Of a DNA stretch of 64,000 bases, positions 17,226-25,507 are shown piece by piece. Positions within the stretch are counted from its first letter, which is position 1, and each line of letters starts with the position of its first letter. The DNA is taken from contig NZ_CP015750.1 of assembly GCF_001742185.1 (NCBI RefSeq), positions 3,658,001 through 3,722,000 on the forward strand, read 5' to 3'. The position numbers and the translations under genes are program-made. The stretch comes from Pectobacterium wasabiae CFBP 3304. GTDB taxonomy: Bacteria; Pseudomonadota; Gammaproteobacteria; Enterobacterales; Enterobacteriaceae. Under the pieces are notes generated by a model that was given only the letters and a program-made list of their open reading frames with translations, was not told where the DNA came from and did no database searches.

Positions 17226-18234
17226 ATTAATCGACATAATGGTGACGCCAGATATGCTAAACAATAAACAGATACTAATCAGTGGGTGCGTGTCTGTTAG
17301 GTATTTGCAAACCATTACTCTGCCCGTTCCTACAAACAATCAAATGTCTTACTTTTCATGGGATTATCATATAGCGAATAAAACACCTAGCTCTATTTTA
17401 CTTCCTGTTATTGTTACTGCGGGTAATTGGTGGATGCAAGGCGGCGGCGGTGTAGTGCCGTTCAGAATTAATAATATAGCAAAATTAGCGGTCAACGGTG
17501 ATGTTGTGCGAGCTGAGATTGAATCTATAGCTTGGGGGAGTAGACAGGAAATCCCGAATTCAGGTGTCATTGATGTTTATGAAATCCTTACGAATGACAC
17601 TCAGGAACGTTCGGATTTTGGTCTATTAATAACAGATGGTGTTGATTGGACGCAATTCAACAGTACATCAGAAATTTGCGCCATGGTACACAGGGAAACG
17701 GTGGTAATAAATGGGGCGGGATGGGTGCTGCCGCCCCATATTGGTGACAGACGACGATGTATAATATTTGGCGACTGGAGTTCCTCTGATTCTGCCATAC
17801 AGTACGATTCATTAAATTATAAAATCAGTAGGATTGGAGCTGATATTGAAGTTGATATTTATGTGTTTTCGGTTGGTGCCAACCTTACGACTCCAACTGT
17901 CGGGATCGCAGTATATAACGAGATGGGAAATATAACGTTCTCATCTGAGAATGTTCCCATTATTTATCCAAACACGGAGTTCAATCCAAAACGTAACGCA
18001 CAGTTATTACCGCACACAAAAAATCTTGTACAGATTAGAGATTATGGACATAAGGTGGATACAGAGTTGGACCGTGTGTTGATACGGAAAACTGCACTGA
18101 TGAAAATTGGTAATAGAGCGAATCTTGTACGCGGTGACCTGATATTTAACGATCAGACCAAAATTGGTATTCATGACATAGAGTTCGTATCATCTAACCT
18201 CATGGTATTAGATGGAAATAAATACGGTAATTAA
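17218..18234 (+). CDS. Unknown phage protein coupled to gpJ
   Basis: A 338-residue protein starting MSELIDIMVTPDML whose ATG lies inside the gpJ stop region (8-base overlap), so it is translated with gpJ. It has no signal peptide or clear membrane segment. It is rich in beta-forming residues with aromatic and glycine patches (WWMQGGGGVVPF, GAGWVLPPHIGD), like a secreted beta-structured appendage. Codon use is AT-rich compared with gpJ. The place in the operon suggests a tail-tip or side-fibre component involved in adsorption. No family is recognised with confidence. Confidence 0.75.
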   Translation: MSELIDIMVTPDMLNNKQILISGCVSVRYLQTITLPVPTNNQMSYFSWDYHIANKTPSSILLPVIVTAGNWWMQGGGGVVPFRINNIAKLAVNGDVVRAEIESIAWGSRQEIPNSGVIDVYEILTNDTQERSDFGLLITDGVDWTQFNSTSEICAMVHRETVVINGAGWVLPPHIGDRRRCIIFGDWSSSDSAIQYDSLNYKISRIGADIEVDIYVFSVGANLTTPTVGIAVYNEMGNITFSSENVPIIYPNTEFNPKRNAQLLPHTKNLVQIRDYGHKVDTELDRVLIRKTALMKIGNRANLVRGDLIFNDQTKIGIHDIEFVSSNLMVLDGNKYGN

Positions 18235-18263
18235 AATTTTCATCATCTCTCAATAATACAATA

Positions 18264-18284
18264 CCGCTTCGGCGGTTTTTTTTT
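18264..18284 (+). terminator. Intrinsic terminator before tail fibre gene
   Basis: CCGC, tetraloop TTCG, GCGG, then nine T, 15 bases before the tail fibre ATG. The TTCG loop makes this the most stable of the late-region terminators for its size. Confidence 0.75.
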
Positions 18285-18299
18285 GCGTCTGGAGAAAAT

Positions 18300-19946
18300 A
18301 TGTCTTGGTATAAAACAGGATTCGTTACTGTAACAAATAACAGTAAAATCATTACAGGTACTGGAACACAATTCACAAACCCACTAAACGGTGTATCAGC
18401 AGGCCGGATGTTATTGTTACCTGGTGCTGGAACTGTGCAGATTTATGAAATTGAGTCTGTGCAGTCAGATACTCAATTAACGCTCGTATCTGCGTTCGAG
18501 GGCACAACTGGCAGCGGTAAACCATACGCAATCCCTACGTCACCGAGCGTGTCTATTGAGCAGTTCGCGCATGAGTTTGCTTCTACACTCGCATACTATC
18601 AGCAGCAGTTGCAGGGCTGGCAGTCAATACTGACTGGTTCTGGCGACATTACGCTCACTGCGCCAGATGGACAGACCATTACAGTTCGTAGCCAAGCCGA
18701 ATGGGATAGGCTGCTATCTCAAGCAACGACTGATATTAGTGATGCGATGAAAAAATCCGCAAACGGATCAGATATTTCCAATGTCGCCGCATTTAGACAA
18801 AATATCGGATTACAAAATGCAATGTTAATTGGGCAATTCGGTTGGGGTGGTAAAGTTCCGCGCATACCAGATAACGTTGATCTTTTGGAATATTTCACTT
18901 CAAGTAGGCCAACCGGATTATACTGGGGAGGCCCGGCATTAAATAAACCCGCTGGATTCACGGACGTACTTTATGAATGGCTCACAATAGAGGTGGAAAC
19001 GGGTTTATTTTATGGAACGCTAACCGCATATAATTTCACACCGGGAGCTGGTGGCTACAAAATAGCAGGTCTTGAGGTGTTTAATAACCAGTGGGGCGTG
19101 TGGGGCTACGTTTGGGATACTAAAAACCTTCCATCTCCGGTTACTGAATCTACGGCTCAGTGGATAACTGGCGATAAGGGTTTTAAAAGAGACAATCATG
19201 CATTTACAATTTCATCAGCCACACCGGAAGCTGCCAGTTACATCATTGCGCAAAATAGTAACGGCGTAAATTTATGGTATTTGGGCAAAGGCTCATCTGG
19301 GCCTATTGGCAATATATCACTATATAATTATAAGGGCCTTTGTGGAGTTGATTTAAACTCTAACGGTTCAGTTAATATAAACGCCGCTGCATTTCATCAT
19401 AACGGGCATGACGTGCTATCTAATGGATTAAATGCAGTTGCAGATTCCGGGGGCTACTGGAAAACAGCTTCTCCAGTCATCAATATTTATGCTGATGGTT
19501 CATTTACTACTACAGATGAAGCCGCTGGCGTTAAAGTTGAACGGCTGAGCGAGGGCGTCTACAAAATAACAGGTTGCCAGGGCATGCACCCGGATGCTGC
19601 ATGGAATGGCATCGACGGCGGTGTGAGTAATCCCAAATGCCGCAACGATAAAGCGCTACTGTGGAACAACTACGAAGTTGACGATGACGGCTCTGTTACT
19701 GTCCACACCTTTCACCGTGTCCATCCAGACGCTATGCCGTTCGCTCAAAACAGACTGACGCTCGACAAAGAGCCGTTTGACCCGAAAAAGGGCCACACAT
19801 CAGATATGGAGTGGCCGGACCAAACGCCGATCGACGTTCCGCGAGGCTTGTTCATTCAAGTGCGCGTGAACATGCCGGAGCGCATCGAAACGAAACCTGT
19901 AGTCAGCCACAGCAACGTTTACTGCAATACCATCTCGCCAGTTTAA
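18300..19946 (+). CDS. Tail fibre protein
   Basis: A 548-residue protein MSWYKTGFVTVTNNSKIITGTGTQF. The opening matches the N-terminal domain of many enterobacterial tail fibres that plug into the tip. Residues 80-170 include helical linkers (QFAHEFASTLAYYQQQL). The central part is beta-rich. The last 140 residues (GVYKITGCQGMHPDAAWNGIDGG to CNTISPV) look like a conserved fibre C-terminal module found on otherwise different fibres. Fibre tips recognise surface sugars. It ends head to head, without spacing, against the stop of an opposite-strand gene. Confidence 0.88.
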   Translation: MSWYKTGFVTVTNNSKIITGTGTQFTNPLNGVSAGRMLLLPGAGTVQIYEIESVQSDTQLTLVSAFEGTTGSGKPYAIPTSPSVSIEQFAHEFASTLAYYQQQLQGWQSILTGSGDITLTAPDGQTITVRSQAEWDRLLSQATTDISDAMKKSANGSDISNVAAFRQNIGLQNAMLIGQFGWGGKVPRIPDNVDLLEYFTSSRPTGLYWGGPALNKPAGFTDVLYEWLTIEVETGLFYGTLTAYNFTPGAGGYKIAGLEVFNNQWGVWGYVWDTKNLPSPVTESTAQWITGDKGFKRDNHAFTISSATPEAASYIIAQNSNGVNLWYLGKGSSGPIGNISLYNYKGLCGVDLNSNGSVNINAAAFHHNGHDVLSNGLNAVADSGGYWKTASPVINIYADGSFTTTDEAAGVKVERLSEGVYKITGCQGMHPDAAWNGIDGGVSNPKCRNDKALLWNNYEVDDDGSVTVHTFHRVHPDAMPFAQNRLTLDKEPFDPKKGHTSDMEWPDQTPIDVPRGLFIQVRVNMPERIETKPVVSHSNVYCNTISPV

Positions 19947-20168
19947 TCACGCGAAAAACGACAGCTGCCCGGCTATGATGTCTAGTGCATCCTCAAGTGT
20001 CGGCACGGGATCAATATGTATCGCTGGCGCGTCAGTTTCGCCGACGCGTACAGCGACATAGAAACCAGAGTCTTCAATGACAGCGTATGAACCCACAGGG
20101 CAATCAGTCAGCATGTCGCTGTCGTCGAGTACGCAGATCGTCGTTCCGTGATATGTGATCGTTTCCAT
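19947..20168 (-). CDS. Small acidic protein at prophage right end, function unknown
   Basis: A 73-residue protein METITYHGTTICVLDDSDML with a strong ribosome site (AAGGATGAGAA just before the ATG). It is strongly acidic with no signal peptide or membrane segment. It is transcribed against the late operon, and its stop abuts that of the tail fibre. An independently transcribed small gene at this position is typical of lysogenic-conversion or moron genes. The tandem 11-bp repeats lie 25-57 bases upstream of its start, so they could be its operator. Confidence 0.7.
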   Translation of the reverse strand: METITYHGTTICVLDDSDMLTDCPVGSYAVIEDSGFYVAVRVGETDAPAIHIDPVPTLEDALDIIAGQLSFFA

Positions 20169-20192
20169 TTCTCATCCTTGATTTTATGACAG

Positions 20193-20225
20193 GTTATTCC
20201 CCCGTAATTCCACCATAATTCCCCC
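20193..20225. repeat. Three tandem 11-bp repeats between prophage end and tRNA
   Basis: Copies are GTTATTCCCCC, then GTAATTCCACC, then ATAATTCCCCC, directly adjacent with no spacer. Phased short direct repeats close to an att site are the usual form of integrase arm-type binding sites. An alternative is an operator for the opposite-strand gene starting at 20168. Confidence 0.8.
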
Positions 20226-20240
20226 TGTAAAATCCAGACG

Positions 20241-20271
20241 AAAAAAAACCAACCGTAAGAGGTTGGTTTTT
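20241..20271. terminator. Bidirectional terminator between tRNA-Pro and prophage
   Basis: AACCAACC, loop GTAAGA, GGTTGGTT, with A-tract on the left and T-tract on the right. On the minus strand it ends the tRNA transcript; on the plus strand it stops readthrough from the phage late operon into the tRNA. Confidence 0.85.
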
Positions 20272-20282
20272 CTGGGATTATT

Positions 20283-20359
20283 TGGTCGGCACGAGAGGAT
20301 TTGAACCTCCGACCCCCGACACCCCATGACGGTGCGCTACCAGGCTGCGCTACGTGCCG
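20283..20359 (-). tRNA. proL: tRNA-Pro (anticodon GGG)
   Basis: The minus strand folds as a 77-nt tRNA with acceptor CGGCACG pairing CGTGCCG, a T arm GGTTCAAATCC and an encoded CCA end. The anticodon GGG is at 20325-20323. From memory the sequence equals E. coli proL, which also lies next to yejM. It is intact although the prophage abuts its 3' end, as expected when the att core restores the tRNA. Confidence 0.97.
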
Positions 20360-20371
20360 ATGCTATGGGTA

Positions 20372-20402
20372 TTTATACTACATTTTCCTGACCCTATTGC
20401 AA
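20372..20402 (-). promoter_or_regulatory. Possible sigma-70 promoter of tRNA-Pro
   Basis: On the minus strand TTGCAA (20402-20397) and TATAAA (20377-20372) are separated by 19 bases, a little long. The predicted start is about 8 bases before the tRNA. Confidence 0.4.
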
Positions 20403-20437
20403 TAGCCAGATGGAACGACTGCTTTAGATTTAGGCAG

Positions 20438-22186
20438 TTAGTTAGCAATAAAGCGCCTTTCGTTCGTTAGTACCTGCAAGAGTAGGGCAAGTTGCGGTTT
20501 TTCATCATTCAGCCGATTTCCCGCCATGTCGTAAGCTCGGTAGTTACCGTTGCTTTCCAACACGATAATCTGTTCTGGTGTCGTGATCAGCAGCGTGCCT
20601 CCGTTGCCGTTAATCAGCCACGGATAGCGTCGTTGGGCAGAGAACAGGTCTTCGCCTTGTGCATAATCATCCGTACTGTTTTTAACATGGAGCAGGCGCT
20701 GCATCAGTGTGACCATGACGTCCTTGTTGTCTGTCATTTTCGTAATGGTCTGCGCTGGCGTATTCGGCCAGTGAACAATAAGCGGTGTTTGCCATTGCGT
20801 GCGAGTGAAACGTGCCGTGTTGTTGGTATTGGCATTCTGGTTTTGTGCGGTTGTCACGATAATGACTGTGTTATCCAGAATGTTCTTTTCCTGCAAAGTA
20901 CGGATGATTTGACCAATCTGGCGGTCAACATCCTGAATATTCATTCGGCTGTTTGGCTCGATGTCTTTGCTGGAAGCATTTTTCGGCGCACTGTTCAGTT
21001 CAACGTAAGAGAACCAAGGCGCTGGGTTATTATCACGATTGAGCCACTCCTGCCATTGTGTGATGATGGCATCGCCGCTTTGTTGCTGCGGCGCGGGCAA
21101 GGAGAAATCAGAAAGCAGCGCCTGACGGTAGAGCGGGCTGTTGAAGCCGTTCGCCGAAAATAGCCCAAACTGGTAACCTTGCTGACTTAATGCTGCGATC
21201 AACGCAGAGGGTTTCCGCGCACTCAGGATACCATCCATATAGGTCGTCGAGAGGCCGTAAAACAGATTAAACAAAGCGGCATCTGGCTGAGAGCCTGAGT
21301 CGTAATGATCGCTGAAATGCACGTTTTCTGCAGCGAAACGCGACAGGTTCGGCATCCGGTTTTTTATGGCGTCAGGCTGCGTATCATCAATCATCACCAT
21401 CAGCAGGTTATAGCCGCTACCACTATCACGGAAGGTGATGTTATTGAGCGGATACTCGACTGTCATCGCTTCAGGATTACCCTGCTGCGTCAGCCGACGC
21501 TGATATTCCTGCGCATCCAGCAGGCCATGTTTTTCCAGAAAACGTCGTGCCGTCATCGGATAAGATAGCGGTAGATTGGCGCGCTGCATGGTAATTGGGC
21601 GGTAGAAATTCGCATCGGCCCAGATATACATCAGGTGTGACGCGAAGAACGCCGAGATGAAAACGCCCGCCAGTGGTTTGCCAAAATGACGACGATTCAG
21701 GCTGCGTAATTTTTGCCAGCACCAGGTGCCGAATAGCATCTCCGCCATAAAAATCAATGGAATGCCGATAAACATCCACTGCCAATCGCGGGCAATCTCC
21801 CCCTGTCCTGGGTTGATGACGAGTTCCCAAACGGTGCTGTTAAGGTGCAGGTGAAAACGCGTAAAAACTTCAACATCGACTAGCAATATCGTCAGCCCGG
21901 CCGTTGCCAGCGCCGCAGACAGGAACCGTAGCAGGCGCTGCGACATCACAATGAACGTGAGCGGGAAGATGACCAGCAGATAGGCGGCAAAGACGATAAA
22001 ACTAAAATGACCGAGCCAGCTAACCAGCGCATAAATTCGGCCGAACAGGGAAGTCGGCCAATCGGCAACAAACAGGTAGCGGCTACCCAGCCCCAAAGTG
22101 AGCAAAATGTTGAATAAGGCGAACCAGTGTCCCCAACTTATCATCTGGGAGACCTTTTCGCGGTAGCGCTGACGGTTGGTTACCAT
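20438..22186 (-). CDS. yejM: YejM/PbgA/LapC, inner-membrane regulator of LPS synthesis
   Basis: A 582-residue protein: about five transmembrane helices in the first 190 residues, then a periplasmic sulfatase/phosphoethanolamine-transferase-like domain (LLMVMIDDTQPDAI, DNTVIIVTTAQNQ). In E. coli this essential protein senses periplasmic LPS through a basic linker and controls LpxC degradation via LapB. Key catalytic residues of true hydrolases are absent in the E. coli protein; here the ID-D motif is only partly kept, so a non-enzymatic role is expected. It lies 14 bases after yejL, forming the conserved yejL-yejM pair. Confidence 0.95.
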   Translation of the reverse strand: MVTNRQRYREKVSQMISWGHWFALFNILLTLGLGSRYLFVADWPTSLFGRIYALVSWLGHFSFIVFAAYLLVIFPLTFIVMSQRLLRFLSAALATAGLTILLVDVEVFTRFHLHLNSTVWELVINPGQGEIARDWQWMFIGIPLIFMAEMLFGTWCWQKLRSLNRRHFGKPLAGVFISAFFASHLMYIWADANFYRPITMQRANLPLSYPMTARRFLEKHGLLDAQEYQRRLTQQGNPEAMTVEYPLNNITFRDSGSGYNLLMVMIDDTQPDAIKNRMPNLSRFAAENVHFSDHYDSGSQPDAALFNLFYGLSTTYMDGILSARKPSALIAALSQQGYQFGLFSANGFNSPLYRQALLSDFSLPAPQQQSGDAIITQWQEWLNRDNNPAPWFSYVELNSAPKNASSKDIEPNSRMNIQDVDRQIGQIIRTLQEKNILDNTVIIVTTAQNQNANTNNTARFTRTQWQTPLIVHWPNTPAQTITKMTDNKDVMVTLMQRLLHVKNSTDDYAQGEDLFSAQRRYPWLINGNGGTLLITTPEQIIVLESNGNYRAYDMAGNRLNDEKPQLALLLQVLTNERRFIAN

Positions 22187-22200
22187 ACGTTGGCCAAAAC

Positions 22201-22431
22201 TTAGTGAGCTTTATCGGCTTTTTTAATCGAAGCCTGTAGGGCTTCAGCGAAAGAACGCGCCAGAACCTGACGTTGCGCAGGTGCGATGCTGGTGTTAATC
22301 AGGTTCGTCACCATATTACCGAGCACCATCAAAGCAAGATCGGTCGGGGCGTGGTGCTTTTCCAGAACATTGACCATCTCAGAAAGCAGTTGTTCAACGT
22401 GTTCGTCACTATAACGGGATGATTGTGGCAT
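22201..22431 (-). CDS. yejL: YejL, UPF0352 family protein
   Basis: A 76-residue, largely helical protein [31 protein letters not shown] with [15 protein letters not shown]. It has about the E. coli length and belongs to the UPF0352 family, whose function is unknown. It is the first gene of the yejLM unit and is divergent from yejK. Confidence 0.95.
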   Translation of the reverse strand: MPQSSRYSDEHVEQLLSEMVNVLEKHHAPTDLALMVLGNMVTNLINTSIAPAQRQVLARSFAEALQASIKKADKAH

Positions 22432-22649
22432 AAAATGGCGTATCTCAAGCAGGTAAAGTCGCTTATCTTACCGTATAGGCTTATGCTTTTCTGCACTTTT
22501 ATCATTAATGCATTTTTATCACTGACGTGCTTTCATCAATAACAACGAGTGTAGACGCTTAGCGCGTACAGATGTGACGGCAGCTTTATGTATTGCGGCC
22601 TGCCCGTATCAGTGTTTGAATACGCGCCTTGCCAAAAGGAGAGTTTATC

Positions 22650-23660
22650 ATGAGTCTGGATATCGCCCAGATTGCCTTGCATCAGCTAATTAAACGTGAC
22701 GAACAAACGCTGGAAATGGTGTTGCGTGATTCCCTGCTGTCGACCAACGCGGCAGTAGAAGAAATGATGGCTGAACTGCATCGTGTTTACAGCGCCAAGA
22801 GTAAGGCCTACGGGCTGTTTAATGAGCAAAGCGAGCTGGCCGATGCGCTGCGGGCTTGTCGCAAAGGGGATGAGGACTTTCTGAGTTTCTCACGCGCCGC
22901 GACCGGACGACTGCGTGACGAACTGGCGAAGTACCCGTTTGCTGAAGGCGGTATCGTGCTGTTCTGCCAGTACCGCTATCTGGCGGTCGAATATTTATTG
23001 ATATCGGTGCTTAATAGCTGCAATAGCATGCGGGTTAATGAACAGTTGGATATCAGCACTACGCATTATCTGGATATCAATCATGCCGATATCGTTGCGC
23101 GTATCGATCTGACAGAATGGGAAACCAATCCTGAATCCGCGCGCTATCTGACGTTTCTGAAAGGCCGTGTCGGGCGCAAGGTGTCTGACTTTTTCATGGA
23201 TTTTTTGGCCGCGTCAGAAGGGTTGGACACCAAAGCACAAAACCGTGGCTTGCTGAAAGCGGTCGATGAGTATTGTGATGAGGCACAACTGGATAAAAAC
23301 GAGCGCCAGAATTATCGTCAGCAGGTGTATAGCTACTGTAATGAGCAGTTGCAGTCCGGCGAGGAAATCGAGTTAGCGTCGTTGTCGCAGGAACTGCCAC
23401 CGCTGGGTGAGAAAACCTTTCAGCAGTTTTCAGCCGATCAGGGCTATGAGCTGGAAGAGAGCTTCCCTGCCGATCGTGGGACACTGCGTCAGTTGACCAA
23501 ATTTGCTGGCAGCGGCGGTGGCATCAGCCTGAACTTTGATGCGTTATTACTCGGTGAGCGGATTTTCTGGGATCCGGCGACGGATACGTTGACGATTAAA
23601 GGCACGCCGCCAAACCTGCGCGATCAGTTACAGCGTCGGACGAGTGGTGGTAAGCAGTAG
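22650..23660 (+). CDS. yejK: Nucleoid-associated protein YejK (NdpA)
   Basis: A 336-residue protein starting [19 protein letters not shown] with AAGGAGAG upstream. A longer frame from GTG-type starts lacks support. The E. coli protein has 335 residues. YejK binds the nucleoid and has been shown to interact with DNA gyrase and topoisomerase IV. Recognisable segments are [20 protein letters not shown] and [21 protein letters not shown]. The gene is divergent from yejL, with about 220 bases of shared upstream region. Confidence 0.96.
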   Translation: MSLDIAQIALHQLIKRDEQTLEMVLRDSLLSTNAAVEEMMAELHRVYSAKSKAYGLFNEQSELADALRACRKGDEDFLSFSRAATGRLRDELAKYPFAEGGIVLFCQYRYLAVEYLLISVLNSCNSMRVNEQLDISTTHYLDINHADIVARIDLTEWETNPESARYLTFLKGRVGRKVSDFFMDFLAASEGLDTKAQNRGLLKAVDEYCDEAQLDKNERQNYRQQVYSYCNEQLQSGEEIELASLSQELPPLGEKTFQQFSADQGYELEESFPADRGTLRQLTKFAGSGGGISLNFDALLLGERIFWDPATDTLTIKGTPPNLRDQLQRRTSGGKQ

Positions 23661-23715
23661 AAAGAGATCCAGCCCTTTTTTTATTACTCAGAAAAAGGGC
23701 TGTTGCTGATAACAA

Positions 23716-24864
23716 TTAGAAATATTTAAGCCAGCGGATGTCTCGGCGACGGGCTTTTAAGCGTGCAAACGCCCGGACGGGCGAAAATAGCACGGCCATC
23801 AGTACCAGAGTACACACCCACAGTTGCCAGACGGCGGAAAAACCGAACCACTCCCCCTGATTCTTCCCCCAGATTGCTACCGTAGTTAAATATATGCCTT
23901 TTAAAACATACAGATGCAGTAGATAGAAAAACATTGGCGCAGCGCCGAAGCTCGCTAACATAACAAGCCAATGCTTTTGCTGCTGACGTTCAAACAGGGC
24001 GAGCAGGCCAAACCCGATACCAAGCGTCAGGCAGATAAACAACAATGATGGCGGGTATTTCGTGATGTTGAAATAGCTCATGAGCGTCTGAGTGATGACA
24101 TCACCCGGCAGCCAGGGTTTATCGCCATACAAATTGATGCTGCGCAATATGAAGAACAGCGTTAGCGTGATTCCGGCCAGAGCGAGTAGGGTTTTCTGGC
24201 GCTGAAGCGGAAAGATGTCTTTTCGGTATAGCGCGCCAGCCGCATAGCCAAGTGAAATGACGCCAATCCAGGGAAGCACTGGATATGAAGTACGCATACG
24301 CAATGTTTCGCTGATTTCTATCCAACTGCGATCGTGCAAAATAGCCCAGGGAATCGACCAGATGGAACCTGCGGAAGCATGCAGAGAGTCCAGCAGATTA
24401 TGCCCGCCGACGATAACGAGACCCAATATGAAAACCAGTCTGGCAGGTAACCAGATCAGCGCGCTGAGGGCGAGCATACTCATACCGATGGCCCAGATTA
24501 CCTGCAAATAAATGACCTGCGGTGGGAATTGAAACGTCCATGCGAAATTGATTAGCGTGATCTCAAGAACAATCAGAATTAAGCCGCGTTGGAACAGAAA
24601 GAGGGCGGTTTGCCGACGATCTTGCACTTTCTGATGATAAAGCGCCGCAGAGAGGCCAGTTAAAAACACAAACACGGGGGCGCACAGATGGGCCAGCGTG
24701 CGGTTGATAAATAACATGGGATCGGTGCTGGTGACATCTATGGGATCGGCAAGCTGGAGGTGCAGATAAAAGGTTTCCCGCACATGGTCTAGTAGCATAA
24801 GTACCATCACCAGACCGCGCAGGGCATCGATAGCGATAAGCCGCTGAGATATCTCTCGAGACAT
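23716..24864 (-). CDS. DUF1624-type membrane acyltransferase (HGSNAT-like)
   Basis: A 382-residue protein; ATG 24864 is preferred to GTG 24870 because AAGGAA is well spaced from it. The opening RLIAIDALRGLVMVLMLLDHVRE is the signature of the heparan-alpha-glucosaminide N-acetyltransferase-like family, with Asp-Ala-Leu-Arg-Gly and a His in LDHVRE. About ten hydrophobic helices follow. Such proteins probably move acyl groups across the inner membrane, but the substrate is not known. It lies between yejK and rplY. Confidence 0.82.
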   Translation of the reverse strand: MSREISQRLIAIDALRGLVMVLMLLDHVRETFYLHLQLADPIDVTSTDPMLFINRTLAHLCAPVFVFLTGLSAALYHQKVQDRRQTALFLFQRGLILIVLEITLINFAWTFQFPPQVIYLQVIWAIGMSMLALSALIWLPARLVFILGLVIVGGHNLLDSLHASAGSIWSIPWAILHDRSWIEISETLRMRTSYPVLPWIGVISLGYAAGALYRKDIFPLQRQKTLLALAGITLTLFFILRSINLYGDKPWLPGDVITQTLMSYFNITKYPPSLLFICLTLGIGFGLLALFERQQQKHWLVMLASFGAAPMFFYLLHLYVLKGIYLTTVAIWGKNQGEWFGFSAVWQLWVCTLVLMAVLFSPVRAFARLKARRRDIRWLKYF

Positions 24865-24896
24865 GTTCACATTCCTTTGTGAATGAATAGATTTTT

Positions 24897-24924
24897 ATAA
24901 AAAAAACGCCGCATAGGCGGCGTT
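24897..24924 (-). terminator. Intrinsic terminator of rplY
   Basis: AACGCCGC, loop ATAG, GCGGCGTT; on the minus strand a run of eight or more T follows. It lies 40 bases downstream of rplY. Confidence 0.9.
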
Positions 24925-24963
24925 CTTCTTTCCCGGCGTCCCGGAAAACGACTTCAGCGCAAA

Positions 24964-25248
24964 CTAAACGCGAACGAAGTCGATGTGAGTCAGTTTAGGC
25001 TTGTAAACGTGACGTTGTACAGCCTGAACTTTAACTTGAACTTCTTTGCCATCGATAGACAGGATCAGTGTTTCACCGTAGAAGCCATCTTTAACTTCTT
25101 GGTTTTTCACTGAATCGTGATCCAGTTCGATAGAGACTGGTGCTTCTGAACCACCGTAAACGATGGCTGGGAATTTACCAGCGGAACGCAGGCGGCGGCT
25201 CGCACCCTTACCCTGACCTTGACGTGCTTCTGCTTTGATAGTAATCAT
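24964..25248 (-). CDS. rplY: 50S ribosomal protein L25
   Basis: A 94-residue protein [21 protein letters not shown], the single-domain enterobacterial form of E. coli length. It binds 5S rRNA loop E. The 5' leader contains an inverted repeat (CCTGCT at 25275-25280 and AGCAGG at 25295-25300). E. coli L25 is reported to autoregulate through its leader, so this stem is a reasonable candidate element. It has its own promoter and terminator. Confidence 0.98.
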   Translation of the reverse strand: MITIKAEARQGQGKGASRRLRSAGKFPAIVYGGSEAPVSIELDHDSVKNQEVKDGFYGETLILSIDGKEVQVKVQAVQRHVYKPKLTHIDFVRV

Positions 25249-25337
25249 TTTCTTCTCTACTTATATAAAGTAATCCTGCTACAGGCGACCCAGCAGCAGG
25301 TTGGGTTATTCAGCTTCTGCGAACAAAAGCGGGCTAA

Positions 25338-25366
25338 ATTCTAGCGGAATATGGCTTCATGGGCAA
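25338..25366 (-). promoter_or_regulatory. Sigma-70 promoter of rplY
   Basis: On the minus strand TTGCCC (25366-25361), 17-base spacer, TAGAAT (25343-25338). It lies about 90 bases upstream of the rplY start, with the leader inverted repeat in between. Confidence 0.65.
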
Positions 25367-25380
25367 ATGAATCCGGACAT

Positions 25381-25506
25381 TACTCGTCATACTTCAAGTT
25401 TCATGTGCGTTGGCAGCGTTCTGTCACCCGAATCACTTACCAGAGTAAGCTCATCGGGATTCCCTCACTTGCCGCCTGCCTGAAACTCGAATTATTTAGA
25501 GTATAC
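25381..25506. repeat. ERIC element (126 bp)
   Basis: It runs from TACTCGTCATACTTCAAG to ATTTAGAGTATAC. The central part contains TCACCCGAATCACTTAC and GTAAGCTCATCGGGA, matching the inverted core recognised by ERIC primers. It forms one long imperfect hairpin. Its end touches the yejH/radD stop codon, so the transcript of radD would include it directly. Confidence 0.88.
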
Positions 25507-25507
25507 C

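Larger units (their letters stand above)
1..20282. mobile_element. Late-gene half of a lambdoid/HK97-like siphovirus prophage (left end outside window)
   Basis: An uninterrupted run of head and tail genes in canonical siphovirus order, all on the plus strand except the last small gene. It starts inside the terminase gene and stops between the tail fibre and a tRNA-Pro. Every morphogenesis gene looks intact, so this module could be functional. Integrase, repressor, replication and lysis genes are not in the window. The right boundary is set at the 3' end of the tRNA, the usual target of tyrosine integrases; the exact att core cannot be defined without the other prophage end. Confidence 0.9.

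Noticed and set aside
20193..20225. Possible CRISPR array
   Set aside because: Three 11-bp copies without spacers are not a CRISPR array; no cas genes or spaced repeats exist in the window.
20283..20359. tRNA broken by prophage integration
   Set aside because: All arms, the anticodon and the CCA end are intact on the minus strand.
20492..21163. Long plus-strand open frame inside yejM
   Set aside because: It is antisense to a strongly conserved gene, has no ribosome site and an unnatural composition; a shadow frame.
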